Origin: Icerya purchasi
Lineage: Eukaryota; Arthropoda; Insecta; Hemiptera; Monophlebidae
DNA: 64,000 nt
NCBI GenBank assembly: GCA_039619475.1
Contig: CM077115.1
Coordinates: 554,736,826 to 554,800,825, forward strand
Reading direction: 5' to 3'
Below, piece after piece: positions 47,140 to 59,960 of the stretch. The stretch's first letter is position 1. Each line of letters starts with the position of its first letter. Under the pieces are notes generated by a model. It did not search any database, had not been told where the DNA came from, and saw only the letters and a program-made list of their open reading frames with translations. A program made the translations under genes and the position numbers.

Positions 47140-49420
47140 CACTTTCCTATTCATTTCTACTATATTATAATTATATACGCCGTCTCATGCAAACCGTTTT
47201 TTACTCAATATTCCGTCGGTGTGTTGATTCGCTCTGGCTACTCAGTCTTTAGGTGTGCATCATCGAGAGTTAGCGCAATGAATAATTTTTCGGCTCGGGT
47301 TACTGATTTTTTTTTATATTTCTTTTTTTTGTTTAATTCTATCGTCTAACTATTGGAATGTAAAACATTTCTTCTTAAATTTTAACCAGCGTGTCAGATA
47401 CTTGAACTTAATTTCGATACGTCGAAAGAGAATTAAAACATATTTTAAGGAACTTTTTTAATGAATAAAATAATAAAATCATAAACATACGTAAACATCT
47501 TAAGAATAAATACGGAATAAAATATGCTACAATACTTTTTCCTCAAGATTCCGTCATTAATACACTAGGGAGAAAAATAAGGAAATAAGAAATTAAAAAG
47601 ATACGGTTTTCTGGAAAATTTGAAGGAATGGATTCTAGATTATTTCCCTTATAGTCTGACAGAGCATTTATAAAACGTATTTGCAAATTATAAAAATCGC
47701 AATTTTGGCAAAAATGAATAAATAAATGTTCGCATTAATTTAGAATTTTTTTCATCTTCATCGCGTATCTCTGCACTACAATATTACCGGTTACCACTAC
47801 TGATGATTAGGTTAACTTCGTGTATCATTTGCTTGCATTGCGGCTAGGTAACATCGTAAGTAATATTGTACAGCCTAGACAGCAGTCGAGTGTTTGTCCT
47901 TATTTGATTCGGCCACGGATAGGATGAAATTATGAAAAGTCCTCACGTAGATGTTTCGATACAGTCGAGTACACGAGATCCTGCTAAATAATAGTCTAAA
48001 TTCATCAATTTATTAAATTTCGATTAAATGTGTCGCGGACAATAATAAATTCAAAGATGATTTTTAAAATACTTTTTAACATTTCTTTATATTTCGTTTT
48101 AAATTAGACAAATATTTATTGATTATATTAAAATTTTTTTAAAATTAACGAATTTTCAATTATATAAAATGAACTCGTTATGAGCTGGCCTTTATGTAAC
48201 AAATAATGAAATTAATGAAAAGGAGCTAAACTTTCAACCGGCAAGTTATATGATTTATAATGGAATTTAGTAAATAATTTTCTTACTGTTTTATCGATTT
48301 CGATCAAAATTCTCACCGTCATATTTCTCTTCTTATGTCTTCCTCGAATTTTTCTTTAACTTCTTCGATAGATACCGCACTTCTGTGAATTTTCAGTGTT
48401 TTACAGGCTTCTTCGGAACCCTTCAATTCAAACGACGAGAAACAATTATTAAAATTCCTTTTCTTACTTTTAATTACATTCTGCGAATGATTCAAAGGTA
48501 ATGTTGAAGAGTGAATTTTTAATTATTGTCACATTTGTCTTCTAAGATTTAATAGTCCGTGCTGATGGCAGTTCAATCTATGAAAAGTAGATGTTAAAGT
48601 CTTGTTTTTAAAATACATCGAAAATCTAATACTTAAAATTGATTTATATTTCTCATTAGTTGATATGTTCCATATTCCCTGCTTCTCAGTGGATTAGAAA
48701 ATAAAAATCTAGAGAAATTACGATCTGTCATTAAACGTAACGTTCACAATTATAATCGTACACAACTGCTGAATATCTTTTTATACAGAAGTTCCGACGG
48801 CTGTAGCGCCAGTTGTTACTAGAATATTCTGTCGTCCGATCTAAGTGACTACCAAGCTGCTGTGTCAGCAGAATACGAAACGTTCAGATTATCTTCCGTT
48901 ATTCATCATAGAGAACGGTTGAACAATTAAATAAGAAATACAAAGTAAATATTTCAAATTTTAAAAAACATATCAAAATAATTATTACATCAATATTTGA
49001 CAAGAAAGATGTAACAACCGGATAACTGATAGATTAACTCTATCCCTTCCTTATTGTTTAATCTAAATTTAAGATTTAAAGGAAAGAAATTATTACTGTG
49101 TCTAAATTTTGATGTCATTCAAGCAGTTAAGCCAGTTTACATACTTGGGAGCTTTTTAAAAATGACTACATTTACTATTTGTGAATTCTGTGAACTTGCC
49201 GATACAATCTGTTAATTTTTATTTAACTGCCCTTTAAAATCAAGAAGCAACGTTCGATATACACTATTACTTAAATGCGATTTTATCGATGGCGATCCAA
49301 TTATTATTTATTGAGACGATTTTATCTAATTCTCTAAGCGTTTGTTAATTCAAGCGTATTTTTAAATAGTATACCAACTTTAAGCGTTTTGTGCAATTAC
49401 GAATAGCTCGACTAAACTGA
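47140..49420. other. Unassigned
   Basis: AT-rich sequence. I see no exon with matching splice sites and no repeat relative elsewhere in the window. Confidence 0.55.
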
Positions 49421-49430
49421 TATTGCATAT

Positions 49431-51089
49431 CAAGGCCGTGTCCACGGAGTGGTTTTGGGGCGTTAACCCCCCCCCTCCCCCCGAGTACTGAAATAGTTAT
49501 TATAAATACACAAAAATCTGGAAAAAAATTTAAAATTTAAAATAAATATTGACGATTTTTTAGGGTGTTTTTACATTTTAAAAGAAAAAATATACTTCAT
49601 ATTTTTAGGTACTTCATTAATATTTTATGCAAAATTTTTTATTACGAGTATAATCAATAACATTAATGAAAAGAATAAGGAATAAAATAGAAGAAACGCT
49701 AAGTAGAGACCAACTTGGATTCAGAAGGGAAAAGGGAACCCGAGAGGCGGCTATATTGGCATTAAGACTAATTATGGGAGAAAAAAAATCGAACTAAAGG
49801 AAGAACTATACATAGCTTTTGTAGATATAGAAAAAGCTTTTGACCATGCTACATGGAGAACATTATTCTCAAAATTGGAAGAAATAAGAATAGACCACAA
49901 TGATAGGAAAATAATATTATGGTAATTATATAAGGAACAAAAGGTGGAAATAAGAATCGGAGATTACAGTGAAAAGGCAAAAATACAAAGAGGAGCAAGA
50001 CAGGGATGTCCGCTATCGCCTATGCTTTGTAACTTAATAATAGAAGAACCAATTACAACGATGAAAGAAAAGACTAAAGGAGTGAAAATAAACGGAGAAG
50101 AAATACACTGCTTAAGATTTGCGGACGATATTAATAGCGGAAAGTGAAGAGCAGCTACAACAGCAATTACTAACATTAAAAAAATGCTTGGAACAATTAA
50201 ATTTAAAAATAAATAAAGGAAAAACAAAAATATTAGTAGCTAGTATTAATGAAAAGAAGACACGGATAAAGTTAGGCAAAGAAATATTAGAACAAGTAAA
50301 ACATTTTAGATACTTGGGAAGTATTATAACACAGGAAGGAGGAAGCGATATAGAAATAAGAACAAGAATAGAAATTGCCAAACAAACTTTCATGAAAAAG
50401 AGAGAATTATTCAACAAAAATGTAAAACTAGGTACAAAGAAAAGATTAATGAAGACTTACATATGGAGTGTGTTGTTATATGATTCGGAAACATGGGTAT
50501 TAACAAAGAATCTTAAAAACCGATTGGAAGCCTTTGAAATGTGGGAATAGCGCCGCATTTTAAATAGCTCATGGACTCGGAAGAAAACAAATACAGAAAT
50601 TTTGGAAATGGTAGAAAAAGAAAGGAGCTGATAAAAATTTTGGAACAAAGAAGAGACAGATTTTTGGGACACATACTGCGCCGCAACACCTTCACAACTA
50701 CAATAATGGAAGGGAAACTAGAAGCGAAGAGAAAACGAGGCAGACCTCGACTTAAATGGATAGATCAGATAAAAATAAAATTGGAAATGGATTATAATAA
50801 TATTAGGAACGTAGCACAAGACAGAAAAAAATAGAAAAGGATAATAGGTTAAGCTACAAGACAAGAGCAAGGCTCTTAAAAAGAAAAAGAAGAATCAATA
50901 ACATATGTAATTTTTATTAATTTGTTTATACGATAATTCATTTATGTAAATTATTAATATATAAATCAAAATTATGAAAATTATTAATAGTATGAATATT
51001 AGCGAAAACTGTGTTGTTATTTATAAAATAAATACGTGAAGAAAATGTCCCTCCCACCCTTCCCCTTCAAAATTCTGGACACGGGTCTA
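49431..51089. mobile_element. hAT-like MITE family H, copy B, split by a LINE
   Basis: Begins CAAGGCCGTGTCCACGG and ends TGGACACGGGTCTA, with TTGCATAT duplicated at 49423-49430 and 51090-51097. Once the LINE at 49664-50892 and one copy of its target duplication are removed, about 420 bp remain that parallel copy A (36877-37300) from end to end, including the C-run and the ATTATTAATATATAAATCAAAAT core. Confidence 0.88.
49664..50892 (+). mobile_element. 5'-truncated LINE with RT domain (family D), inserted in MITE copy B
   Basis: Flanked by AATCAATAACAT at 49652-49663 and 50893-50904 (12-bp target duplication). RT motifs in order: RDQLGFRREKGTREAA, YIAFVDIEKAFDHATW (first catalytic Asp), ARQGCPLSPMLCNLII, RFADD near 50120. 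Then LKINKGKTKILV, HFRYLGSIITQEGG, MKTYIWSVLLYDSETW, RRDRFLGHILRR, AKRKRGRPRLKWIDQIK. It carries a frameshift near 49790, a stop at about 49923, a deletion just after FADD, and another break near 50550. The 3' end is an A-rich AAAAAGAAAAAGAAG. Few lesions overall, so relatively young. Confidence 0.88.
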
Positions 51090-51299
51090 TTGCATATGTA
51101 TATATAAATAAAATCTAGCAAATATATCTTCTCGGGTGGCATTATTTTTGTCGTGATTGTAACAGTTCCAAAAACGAGAATGAGAATTCCAATTGTCGAA
51201 CATTCAAGTTAGTGGAATGAGGAAAGATATTAGAAATGGGGAGACCTCTTCCGTTTTTAGCGAAAGTTTACAATAGGAATTATTAACGTATAAGTTCGT

Positions 51300-51580
51300 T
51301 GTTTGTTCGGATACGGATCCGAAAGTGAATCGCACGTTCGAGAATTGCATCCCGAATACGTATACATATCGGACTCATATGGATCCGGTGCTTACGTATA
51401 CAGTTCACTCCACATCGGCACTAGTTTGCACTGTTACGAGCCATCCAATCAGTCCGCGACTTCGTATTTTCCAAGTCTCGTATTAGGGACCCAAAGAGAA
51501 CATCGCGAAAAAAAGAAAATTCCTATTAATCCGAATCGAGGATTTAGAAAAGCCGAAATTCAAAACAATATGTAACATCA
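51300..51580. other. CpG-rich block, unassigned
   Basis: Noticeably richer in CpG and less AT-rich than its surroundings, with an open frame on the plus strand (Ser/Tyr/Gly-rich, e.g. YVYISDSYGSGAYVYSS). No known family, no clear splice sites. It could be a regulatory region, an exon or element debris. Confidence 0.25.
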
Positions 51581-52880
51581 CTTAAAATGGTCAGCTTTAT
51601 TAAGTCTCTTTCGCATACGAATTGGAGAGGTGGTGCATTTTGTTCGTGTTTTATAAATCCTGTATCCGTTCCATTCTGCGTTACTGCTGCTTCATACATA
51701 ATAATTCTTCCAGGTCTGTGCTTTCTATACTCGGTCACATTCAAAATTGCTGCCTCCGCGTTTGTCTTACGGCTCGGAAAAATCTTCTAACCCCACTAAG
51801 CTGAAACCCATATTGGTTCTCTTTTTATTGAACGTCCTTAGTTACATTACCGTTTCTTCATTAAATATTTGCCTATTTCCTTTTCCTCGCTTATTTTTCC
51901 TTATTCCCCCATCTTACGTAATTGGCGTTTTTCCCCAGCGATAAAATACCAATTCTACCTCTTATTTCTGCCCGTCTCTTTTAGTTTTCACCATATACCT
52001 GTACTCACAAGAAATTTTTATAGTTTTTCTTCAAATTTCCTTCTTCCACCATCCAATTAACTACTTTTATTCCTTTGCTTTTCCTAAACCTTTTTGACTG
52101 AATTTAAATTCTTGCTTTTCTAACCACTCTATAATCTACAATAACGCTTCCGAAGGACCGAATGGAGTGACGCAGCCTTTTTTTATCCTTCTTTAAATTA
52201 CTCTGAATCCTTTAAACTTCCTCCCTCCTATTCAATCTTCTAAATTGAGATCACTACTATTTTACATGCTCTTCTTTTTATCAAATTTCCACCTGATTCT
52301 CGCTATATTTTTATCTCGTCATATTCTCGAAGTGTGCTGCAGGCTATAGCATCTCCTCTTCCTTCCCACAATACCGATTGCGTAATTTTTTCTATACGTT
52401 CCTTAATTCAAGATTCTTTCCTTTCTCATTTCATCTAAACTGATCCCTTATGAGTTCTTCGTCACTTCAAAATCGAAGAAATTGAGTTAGTTGATTCTTT
52501 AGCTCAGTTACCTTCTACATCTGACAGGTTTTCTTATCGTATTCTCATCCACCAATATTACTCTTCTGTCTACAGGTGCTCATTCCAAACTATAATTTAA
52601 CTCTTACTCCTCCTCATTTTCTAACCCGAATTCCTTTTACTTGTCTATCCAACCTTCCCTTTATCTCTATCTGTGGATTTTTGACTTTTCTTCTATGCGG
52701 CGTTCTAATCTCTCTACGATATACCGCACCCACGCTTTAGACCCAGTTTACACCGTTTATCGCTTTTCTGTTTTTCTCTCGTGCCACCTCCATTTTGCCT
52801 CTTGCATCTCTCCAACAACCACTTTGTATATACAACACTGATCATATATTGTTGGTATGCTCGTCACTTTCAATCGAACA
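51580..52880 (+). mobile_element. LINE family A fragment: RT end, RNase H region and C-terminus
   Basis: 51620-51800 reads FVFYKSCIRSILRYCCFIHN, SVLSILGHIQNCCLRVCLTARK, the RT thumb pattern of jockey-like LINEs (Y-SLIRSIL-YG, L--IQN--LR---GA). 52480-52870 parallels the minus-strand copy at 53955-54640 (ELVDSLAQLPS..., PTFPLSL, SLYDIPHPRFRPSLHRLSLF, PPFCLLHLS). Stops throughout. Confidence 0.65.
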
Positions 52881-52989
52881 AACTGCTTTCTAGAAGGCAT
52901 TTGGGAAAAATTATAAAAAAAAGATGGATAATATCGAATTCATTTTCTAATATTATGCCTTCAGAGCGTAGTTTATTACAAAACTAATC

Positions 52990-53950
52990 AAATGAATTTT
53001 TCAAAGTCATTAAATACAGTTTTATTCTTGTTTCTTTTTAAACAGACTTTCAGTTGGAACACATATATACAATTAGCACGTGATTTTTATTTTTTTCTTA
53101 AATAGTTACCTATTAGCTATTTTAATAAACAAACGTAGAAAAACAAATACCTGCACTATTGTTACAGCTGACGGCTTAATTTTTAGTAGGTCCGATAAAA
53201 ATGTTGTTAATTCCAAATTCGCGTCAGGACCGACACCATTCGAATTAACGTCAAAATAAACTCCGTGTTCGTTTATTCCTAAAGTGTAAGCAACAAATTA
53301 CTACACAATGGACGAAAACGCAACCTTTTATGTCTAACTATGGTTTCAGATTTTCATCGCATTCACATATTTTTTCCCCGATAATTTAATATATTCCTGA
53401 ACTTGATATTTACTATATATTTTAATATTTAGGAAAAATGTCTGCATGCTTATTTAATCGGCGAGATATTAAAAGTTAAATAAAACAGTTAAACTCAGTG
53501 GTACTAAAAGTTGAGGAAAAATTTATACTAAAAATTAATTTCACGAAACTTAAATCATTCAATATATCCAATTACGTAGAAGTTCTAATTAAGTTTAAAA
53601 ATTAGAAATACCGTGTAAAAGAGCCATAGATTTTTAAAAATCTTACAATTCATTAAACGAATTTATGAGAAATGAGTTAAATATTGAAAAAAACGCGAAA
53701 TTAAATTCATCTCTAAATATACTCCTAACTTAGAAAATACTGGTTTTTAAGGTCATGAGGATGCATAGGTACTTTAAACATGAATAATCTAAATTTCTTT
53801 CAATTATTAAATTACTTCTAGTAGTAGCGGTAATTTTATTTTTTCGAGTGAAAAGCAAAAACAAGTAGTTGCGCATTTTCCTTAAATTATGTCATCAGTT
53901 TTGCAGGGTAATTTCCATTGGCTTGTAGGATTTTTAAATTTCTATTTAAC
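52990..53950. other. Unassigned
   Basis: AT-rich sequence between two LINE fragments. No feature recognised. Confidence 0.6.
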
Positions 53951-53951
53951 A

Positions 53952-54640
53952 TTTTTTTTTTTTTTTTTTTTTTAATGGGTTCGTCGACATGGAAATTGGC
54001 CCAAGAACAGTGGAATAGAGAGAAAAGAGAAACTCAGATCCTTACACGATCAGAGATAGCTGACAGAAAAGAATCGAGAGCTAGAATAACCGAAGGAGAA
54101 GGAAGGGAGAGAATGAATGAAGCACAGTATGGAGCGGGAATGCCGTTTTGTAAGAGGAAGGAATAAAAAGAAGCCTGTTCAGTTGAAAGCGACGAACAAT
54201 TGAACATTATATGATCGGGATCAGAAATACATTGATCGCCGGGAGGGTGCAATGGACAATAAGGAGAAGGCACGAGAGAATAACGGAACAATGAGGAAGG
54301 GAGCAAACTATGCCCAAAACGCAAGCGGCAAATCGCAGAGAGATTAGAACGGCGCATAGAAGGAAAGTTAATAAACCATGGAAAACGTGGAAGGGAAGGT
54401 TGAATATACAAGAAAAGGGAGTTCGGGTTGGAGAATGAGGAGACGTAGGAGTCAGACCACAGTTTGGAATGAGCAGCTGTAGACAGAAGGGAAATATTAG
54501 AAGCTGAGAAGGCAGGAAGAAACCTACCAGAAGAGGAAGATAATCGAGCGAATGAGTCAACCAACTCATGTTTAATATTCAATTCACTTGTCGTCTTTAA
54601 CAAAAATAAAAAATTAGCCAAATACGTGATGCATAATCAT
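53952..54640 (-). mobile_element. LINE family A C-terminal fragment with 195-codon open frame
   Basis: The best preserved family A C-terminus: minus-strand frame 54621-54034 with KHELVDSFARL, PRFPWFINFPSMRRSNLSAI, RLRFGHSLLPSSLFR, SPYCPLHPPGDQCISDPDHI, FNCSSL, APYCASFILSLPSPS, ending ISDRVRI. This is a Cys/His zinc motif after RNase H. The 3' end GTCGACGAACCC plus poly-A (T-run at 53950-53972 on plus) parallels the TTGACGAGCCC-poly-A end of the other copies. It is a fragment of the element ORF, not a host gene. Confidence 0.75.
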
Positions 54641-54649
54641 CAATTAATT

Positions 54650-55780
54650 AATTTTTTCTTCCGCTAAATGTGATTGGAGCTTTCCCCATCTAAGTATGCT
54701 ATTGTTGATTTTACATTAAGATTGTATAACTGAAAGCATGTTTGTGTAAGAATAAACGATCATCTTACTTATTCACCTATATGATGTATTTGGATTTATA
54801 TTTGGATTATAAACTTACTCGGACACTTGTCGTATTCACAATCTTCAAAGTTAAATTTTGGAAATGCTTATTGAAAGCTAAGAAAAACACGTTATTGGAT
54901 TTCCTACTTAAAGAAGAAAATGTAGGATAGCGGTGAGTAGATAGGTGAGAACAGCAAACAAAAATTCGGTCCTAAATCTACTTATCTTTCGTTTTTTATT
55001 AATTTTAGAAAGAGGAATTAATTTATATGTATGTTATTGAAAAGGAAATTAGATAAAGAGTGAATAAAGGATAAGGAAGAAGCAATGTTATTAATAGAGA
55101 GTATGTGTTCATGATGGTCGCAGAAATATTTTTAATTAAAAGAGAAGAAATTGAGCAAGCGGAATTATGAGTAAAGATACTGGATTAGTATAAACAGGGT
55201 TTGAGAGAATACTATTATTTAAAATAGGGTTACACAGAAGAAGGGTAGATTTGTTAAGAATTCACTCCTAGAGGAAGATGGACTACGATTAGATGGAAGA
55301 GAAGGAAATTGGGGAGAGAATTTTAAGTTAATGTGTTTATGAAAGATAGGTGATTTCAGGTAAGGGTGGGAATTAGAAAGAGGAAAGGAAAAGGAGAATT
55401 GTGAGAAGAGACGGGCGCGGGAAGGTTCGATCAGCATAAGAAAAAGCATGTGACCTAAATTAATAGTTTTAAATTGAGAAGACTCTTGGTAGGAGATATT
55501 TTTGGATGTCATTATACGTTTGATGCCTAATCCACTGAGGCTAAGAGCGATCATAGACATCATGGGCAATTTTACATTTGCGGTCAACAGGAGATTTCTG
55601 AAGGTTACTACATTCTGAGGACCAAAGGTTTAGAAGCGCAGTGAGAACAAACAGTGAAAAAACTACGGCAGTATTTCACAATGTGTCCAAAAATAAAATG
55701 TTCAGAACACTGAGTAGGTGAACGAACACTGGAGAAACAAGAATCCGGTTTTTAAATATGAAATAGGATGCCTCAAGATA
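54650..55780. other. Unassigned; possible LINE debris on the minus strand
   Basis: The minus-strand frame 55587-55219 is Ser/Pro-rich and purine/pyrimidine-skewed like the neighbouring LINE copy, but carries no diagnostic motif. Confidence 0.3.
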
Positions 55781-55784
55781 GCCT

Positions 55785-55950
55785 AGATGCTAGAGCGCTC
55801 GACTTCCGTTACAGAATCCCAGATGATGATAGAAATTATAAAATAAATAATTAAATTAACCGCCAATGGTCTCGTAGAAGGCAGTGGCAAACCACCACGT
55901 ATATCACCATATACGCGCTAATTGTTATGTAGTAGGCATACACACACGGA
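55785..55950 (+). repeat. Possible tRNA-derived SINE
   Basis: GCCTAGATGCTAGAGCGCTCGACTTCCGTTACAGAATCCC has the look of a tRNA 5' half with an A-box. It is followed by an AT-rich linker and GGCAGTGGCAAACCACCACGT. No second copy was found in the window. Confidence 0.35.
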
Positions 55951-56589
55951 GGACTGCATTTGTATATCGATAAGTCAAACAATCATAATATCAGTTCCAA
56001 GTGTAGTCTTGCGTCTACACCAGCGTTGCATGTAACAATTACCTGGTATACTACCTATATCTGTACAACTAGAATGTACGAATAGGTAGTCGCTGACGTT
56101 CGAAAGTTGAGTATGGCGCCATGCTGAATATAATGAATGAAATCAGGAGAGCAGTATTATGTAACTTGAATTTTATAGAACGCCAGTAGAAATTTTAGTA
56201 CTATTAGAGGAACTATATACCCGGTAGATTGAGTCAGTATGCATTGATGACGCAATCCCTTTCAGGATACCAGCTTCGGAGAAGGACGGATATGAACGCC
56301 TCAGATGACGTCTATTCTGAATAAAATGCACTATTAAGAATGTTCGCTTTAATATTATGCGACACGAAAAAGTCGAGATTTGCTAAAAAAGAGTTTGCAA
56401 AAGTGACAGAAGAGAAAATTTGACTGAGACATTGTCCTTGTTTTGAGGGACAATAATCGTCGGAAAAGAAGAAACATAATTAATTAACATTAAGGACCAA
56501 GAAATGAAGATTTGCTACTAGTTTGGTCTGTTACTCTTAATAATTCTTTCCAGCCTTTCCAACCAACCATCATATCTTCCCCCAACTTA

Positions 56590-56642
56590 ATCAAAATTGG
56601 GACACAGAGGTGCTTTAATCGCCTACGTGTCCCAATTTTGAT
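56590..56642. repeat. Short perfect hairpin, 16-bp stem
   Basis: ATCAAAATTGGGACAC at 56590-56605 and its exact complement at 56627-56642. The 21-base middle contains a further AGGTG/CGCCT near-pairing. It could be a small structured RNA or the terminal palindrome of an element. Confidence 0.6.
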
Positions 56643-56699
56643 GGGATAACTGTGAACAAAAAGGAAAAAACTGTATTGATTTTCTGTAGAACTTTTCTA

Positions 56700-59600
56700 T
56701 CATAGATCAAGGTGACCATCGAATAATACCTTACGTAAAATGCTCATCGCGATCAACCGATTGCAACTGGTTGTACTATTTCCCATGGCCGTCTCCTCGG
56801 TGGGTCGCCCTCAACAATAAATGGTATATTTCGTTTAAGTTCCTTTAATACGCCATCCAACATGTACTTAAGAATCGTGTGAAATTTTGTTATCAACTCG
56901 GTCATCCTAGTGCAGTAGTACAGAAAAAACTCATTTAAAAATCAAACGCCCTTAATTGAAAAAATCAGAATGTTGGTGAAAAGTGCTTAAAAGATTGTGC
57001 AAACTCAATAATATTTCTTTGAAAATGTGGTTTTGTCTTTCGTGGAGAAAACGAATTTTGTTATTTTACTAAATAATTGGAATTACCTGTTGTACTTGTA
57101 ATTGTTACATATTACGTTACAAAACGCATAGAAGAACATGCAAGTAAGGTAAGTAAGCCTGTAAATTACTTATTATCCACAACACGTACAGAAATTCTTG
57201 CTTTCATAGCTAAGAGGTTATCAAATTAAATTTTGAGATCTTCAACCGCCCCAACTGTGTAAAATCTCCTACTGCTAAAATAACATCGATAAAGAAATTC
57301 CGCCCACAATAATTTATCAAAGTGATCAATGGACTGCTCAACTTCAATCGTCATTACAAGAAAAATAGCAGTGTTAAAATGAAGCTGTTTAAGAAAAAAG
57401 GTTACAAAAGTGGTAAATGCGTATCTGAATAATATAGAACAGACACTAATTAACACAATTAAAAAATGTGATCAAATTTATAAAAAAAATGAAGACAAAT
57501 GGAATTGTCTAATAAACTAGAATGTAAAATTGTCAATACTGAGAGTGTCTTGCGCATGTACTTTTTACCGGTGGTGGTTACTAATTACACTACAGAATGA
57601 TTGTTTTGAAAGATAAAAATGATTAAAAATAGACTAAGGGCCGAGGAGACGAAGGCGGTTTAATTAATTTAACACGTCTCATCACAAAAATTTCATTTCA
57701 ATAATGCGATTCATATATATCTACGTATCAGAAATCGAAAAAAATTTCTATAAAAATTAAACATAACAAATAAACACAACATTTTTTTCCCCGCTATTCA
57801 GTACGACTTAAAATTTATTTTACTAACTACTCAAGAAGCGTTTAACTGTTTTTCTCGTTTGATTGTTTAACTCGTTTATTACCTTTATTTATAATCGTCC
57901 TAATAACTTTTTACTAAACACTCAAAAAACATCAATCAAAATACGTAAATAATATCTTCCTCCTTCGATGTTTTTCTAATATGTAACAAAAAAAGGAACA
58001 AATTCGAAATGATCAATTAAAACGAACCGTTATCCTTTAATTTAATTATTTGATTATTTCGAGCATGCAACATTCAACTGCGCCATGAGAGAAACATGGA
58101 TTTTCTAAATTTATTCTCAATATCATCTCGACATGTTTTGGAAAGGATTTGTCGAATAGTAACTCTCGATTTGACTTCTACTATTAAAAATATCGAAAAT
58201 TTGCTTTTGCGCTAGGTTTATGTTCTTAGTAGAAATGTCCAATCAAATTAAAAGAAAGAAAAAAAAAAAGGAACGAAAATAGTTGAAAAATATTTAAGGG
58301 AAACAAATAATTTAACAAAATTTTGTAAAATATGTACTTTTATCGACTTAAAAAAAAAGGAAATTTTACGTTCATCGCTTGTTTTTTTTTAGCTTGTGTC
58401 ATTGCGGACCAGTTTCACTTATTTTTTGCTTACTAGAAAGTGGACAGTGACAGTATCGTGCGATCATACCGATAAGAACCGGGATAAACGCATTTTTTTA
58501 AAAACTTCTGCTATACAGACACACTTTGGGAATTGTCGTTTTTCGATTATTAAATGTTCATTTTTCAGTAAGATAAAAGTTACTTAATATAAACGGCACA
58601 ACTAATGATTGTCTCCATTGCTGTGTGTACAAACCTGCTACCTTAGTGAATTTTGCTAGCGGTATCGCGGCACACCTTACCAACACGTTTCCCATTTGAT
58701 CAAGAACAATATTGAGAGGCTAAAATACAGAATGAAAAAATTAATTATGTAATCAAACGTGAGTTGCGTCATATCGACATTATATTAAATATTCTACAAA
58801 TGTCTTTACTTTTTTCTTTTAAACTTGACCACAATTTTGCCATTCGAATTATTTGTAACCCAATAAATCGACTTGACGTGCGCGATAGCCGAGTTTCTAT
58901 AATTTTTTAAACACGGTCAATTCAGTTTGAACGTATACTAAAGTCTATGTACCAGACTTCACTAATGAATATGTATTTTTGTAGTATCAACGAATAATAT
59001 GTTAATTCTGAAATGCACGTATGCCACAGAAATTGATATAATTACCGAAAATCGTTTTAAAATAATAAATGACAAAAATTAAACCCGGTAAACTTTTAAC
59101 TTGTATCCTAAATAGCAAGTTTAAAAGAAGCAGTGTTTAAAGTAACGAGAACAGCTTTTATTTAAAATAATAATATTAGTATAGAAATATAAAACAATAA
59201 TAATGATAATAAATTCGGCAATCGAGTTTATGTATAAATCACAAAAAGGTGACTAGGTGAAAAAATTTGAGCAATTTTTAATGAAGCTCCAACCTCTTAC
59301 TTTTATAAAAAGTTTCTGTTCCAAAGTCTCCGCTAAGACGATGCTGTGAACCAGTGTTATTTATTATTTTTATCGTTTTTCGCCGCAACTTCATATTTTC
59401 CCGTGGTGTGTTCATAAAAATTATTATTCAAATAATTCGCGAATAGGCTACGAAACTTCAAAACAAAAGTAAATTTAGTCTAATTATTGGTAATCTGAGA
59501 GCACTATTACGAGCGGTATTTTCAACCTCACCGAACATTTATTATACCGAAAGAAATATTTCTTCTGTTAAATCAATCTATATTCAAAAGTCAAATAAAT

Positions 59601-59960
59601 TCATTGAAAACTTAAATTTAAGCCTTAATCCTAAAGTTAATAGCAATGTATGTAAATACATTTCCAGATAATCCAAAAAGAAGACTAAAGGAAAGGAAAT
59701 GGTGCGCGATGCTCTTTCCACAACTTGACTATATTTTCATAAGCATTGCTTATTAATTGTAGCCATCGACAGGATTGATCAGACTCCTATAGGCAATGAT
59801 TAATGGCATCTGTCGCCATGGTGTCTGATATACAAGTTTTAAATATTTCGATTAAATACCTATAGGCTATACTTAACTCTATTGCTTGCTATGGTGTTCT
59901 AATTGTTCCTAAGCTCTTCACCGGGCTTCTATGGACCATACTTGAATATATTGGCTACCA
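56700..59960. other. Unassigned
   Basis: AT-rich sequence. The frame at 58396-58587 follows a TTTTTTTTAG acceptor-like site but has no recognisable product. Confidence 0.5.

Noticed and set aside
54034..54621. 195-codon minus-strand frame, the longest in the window, as a possible host gene
   Set aside because: Its motifs repeat in at least five other fragments in the window and it ends in a LINE 3' end with poly-A.
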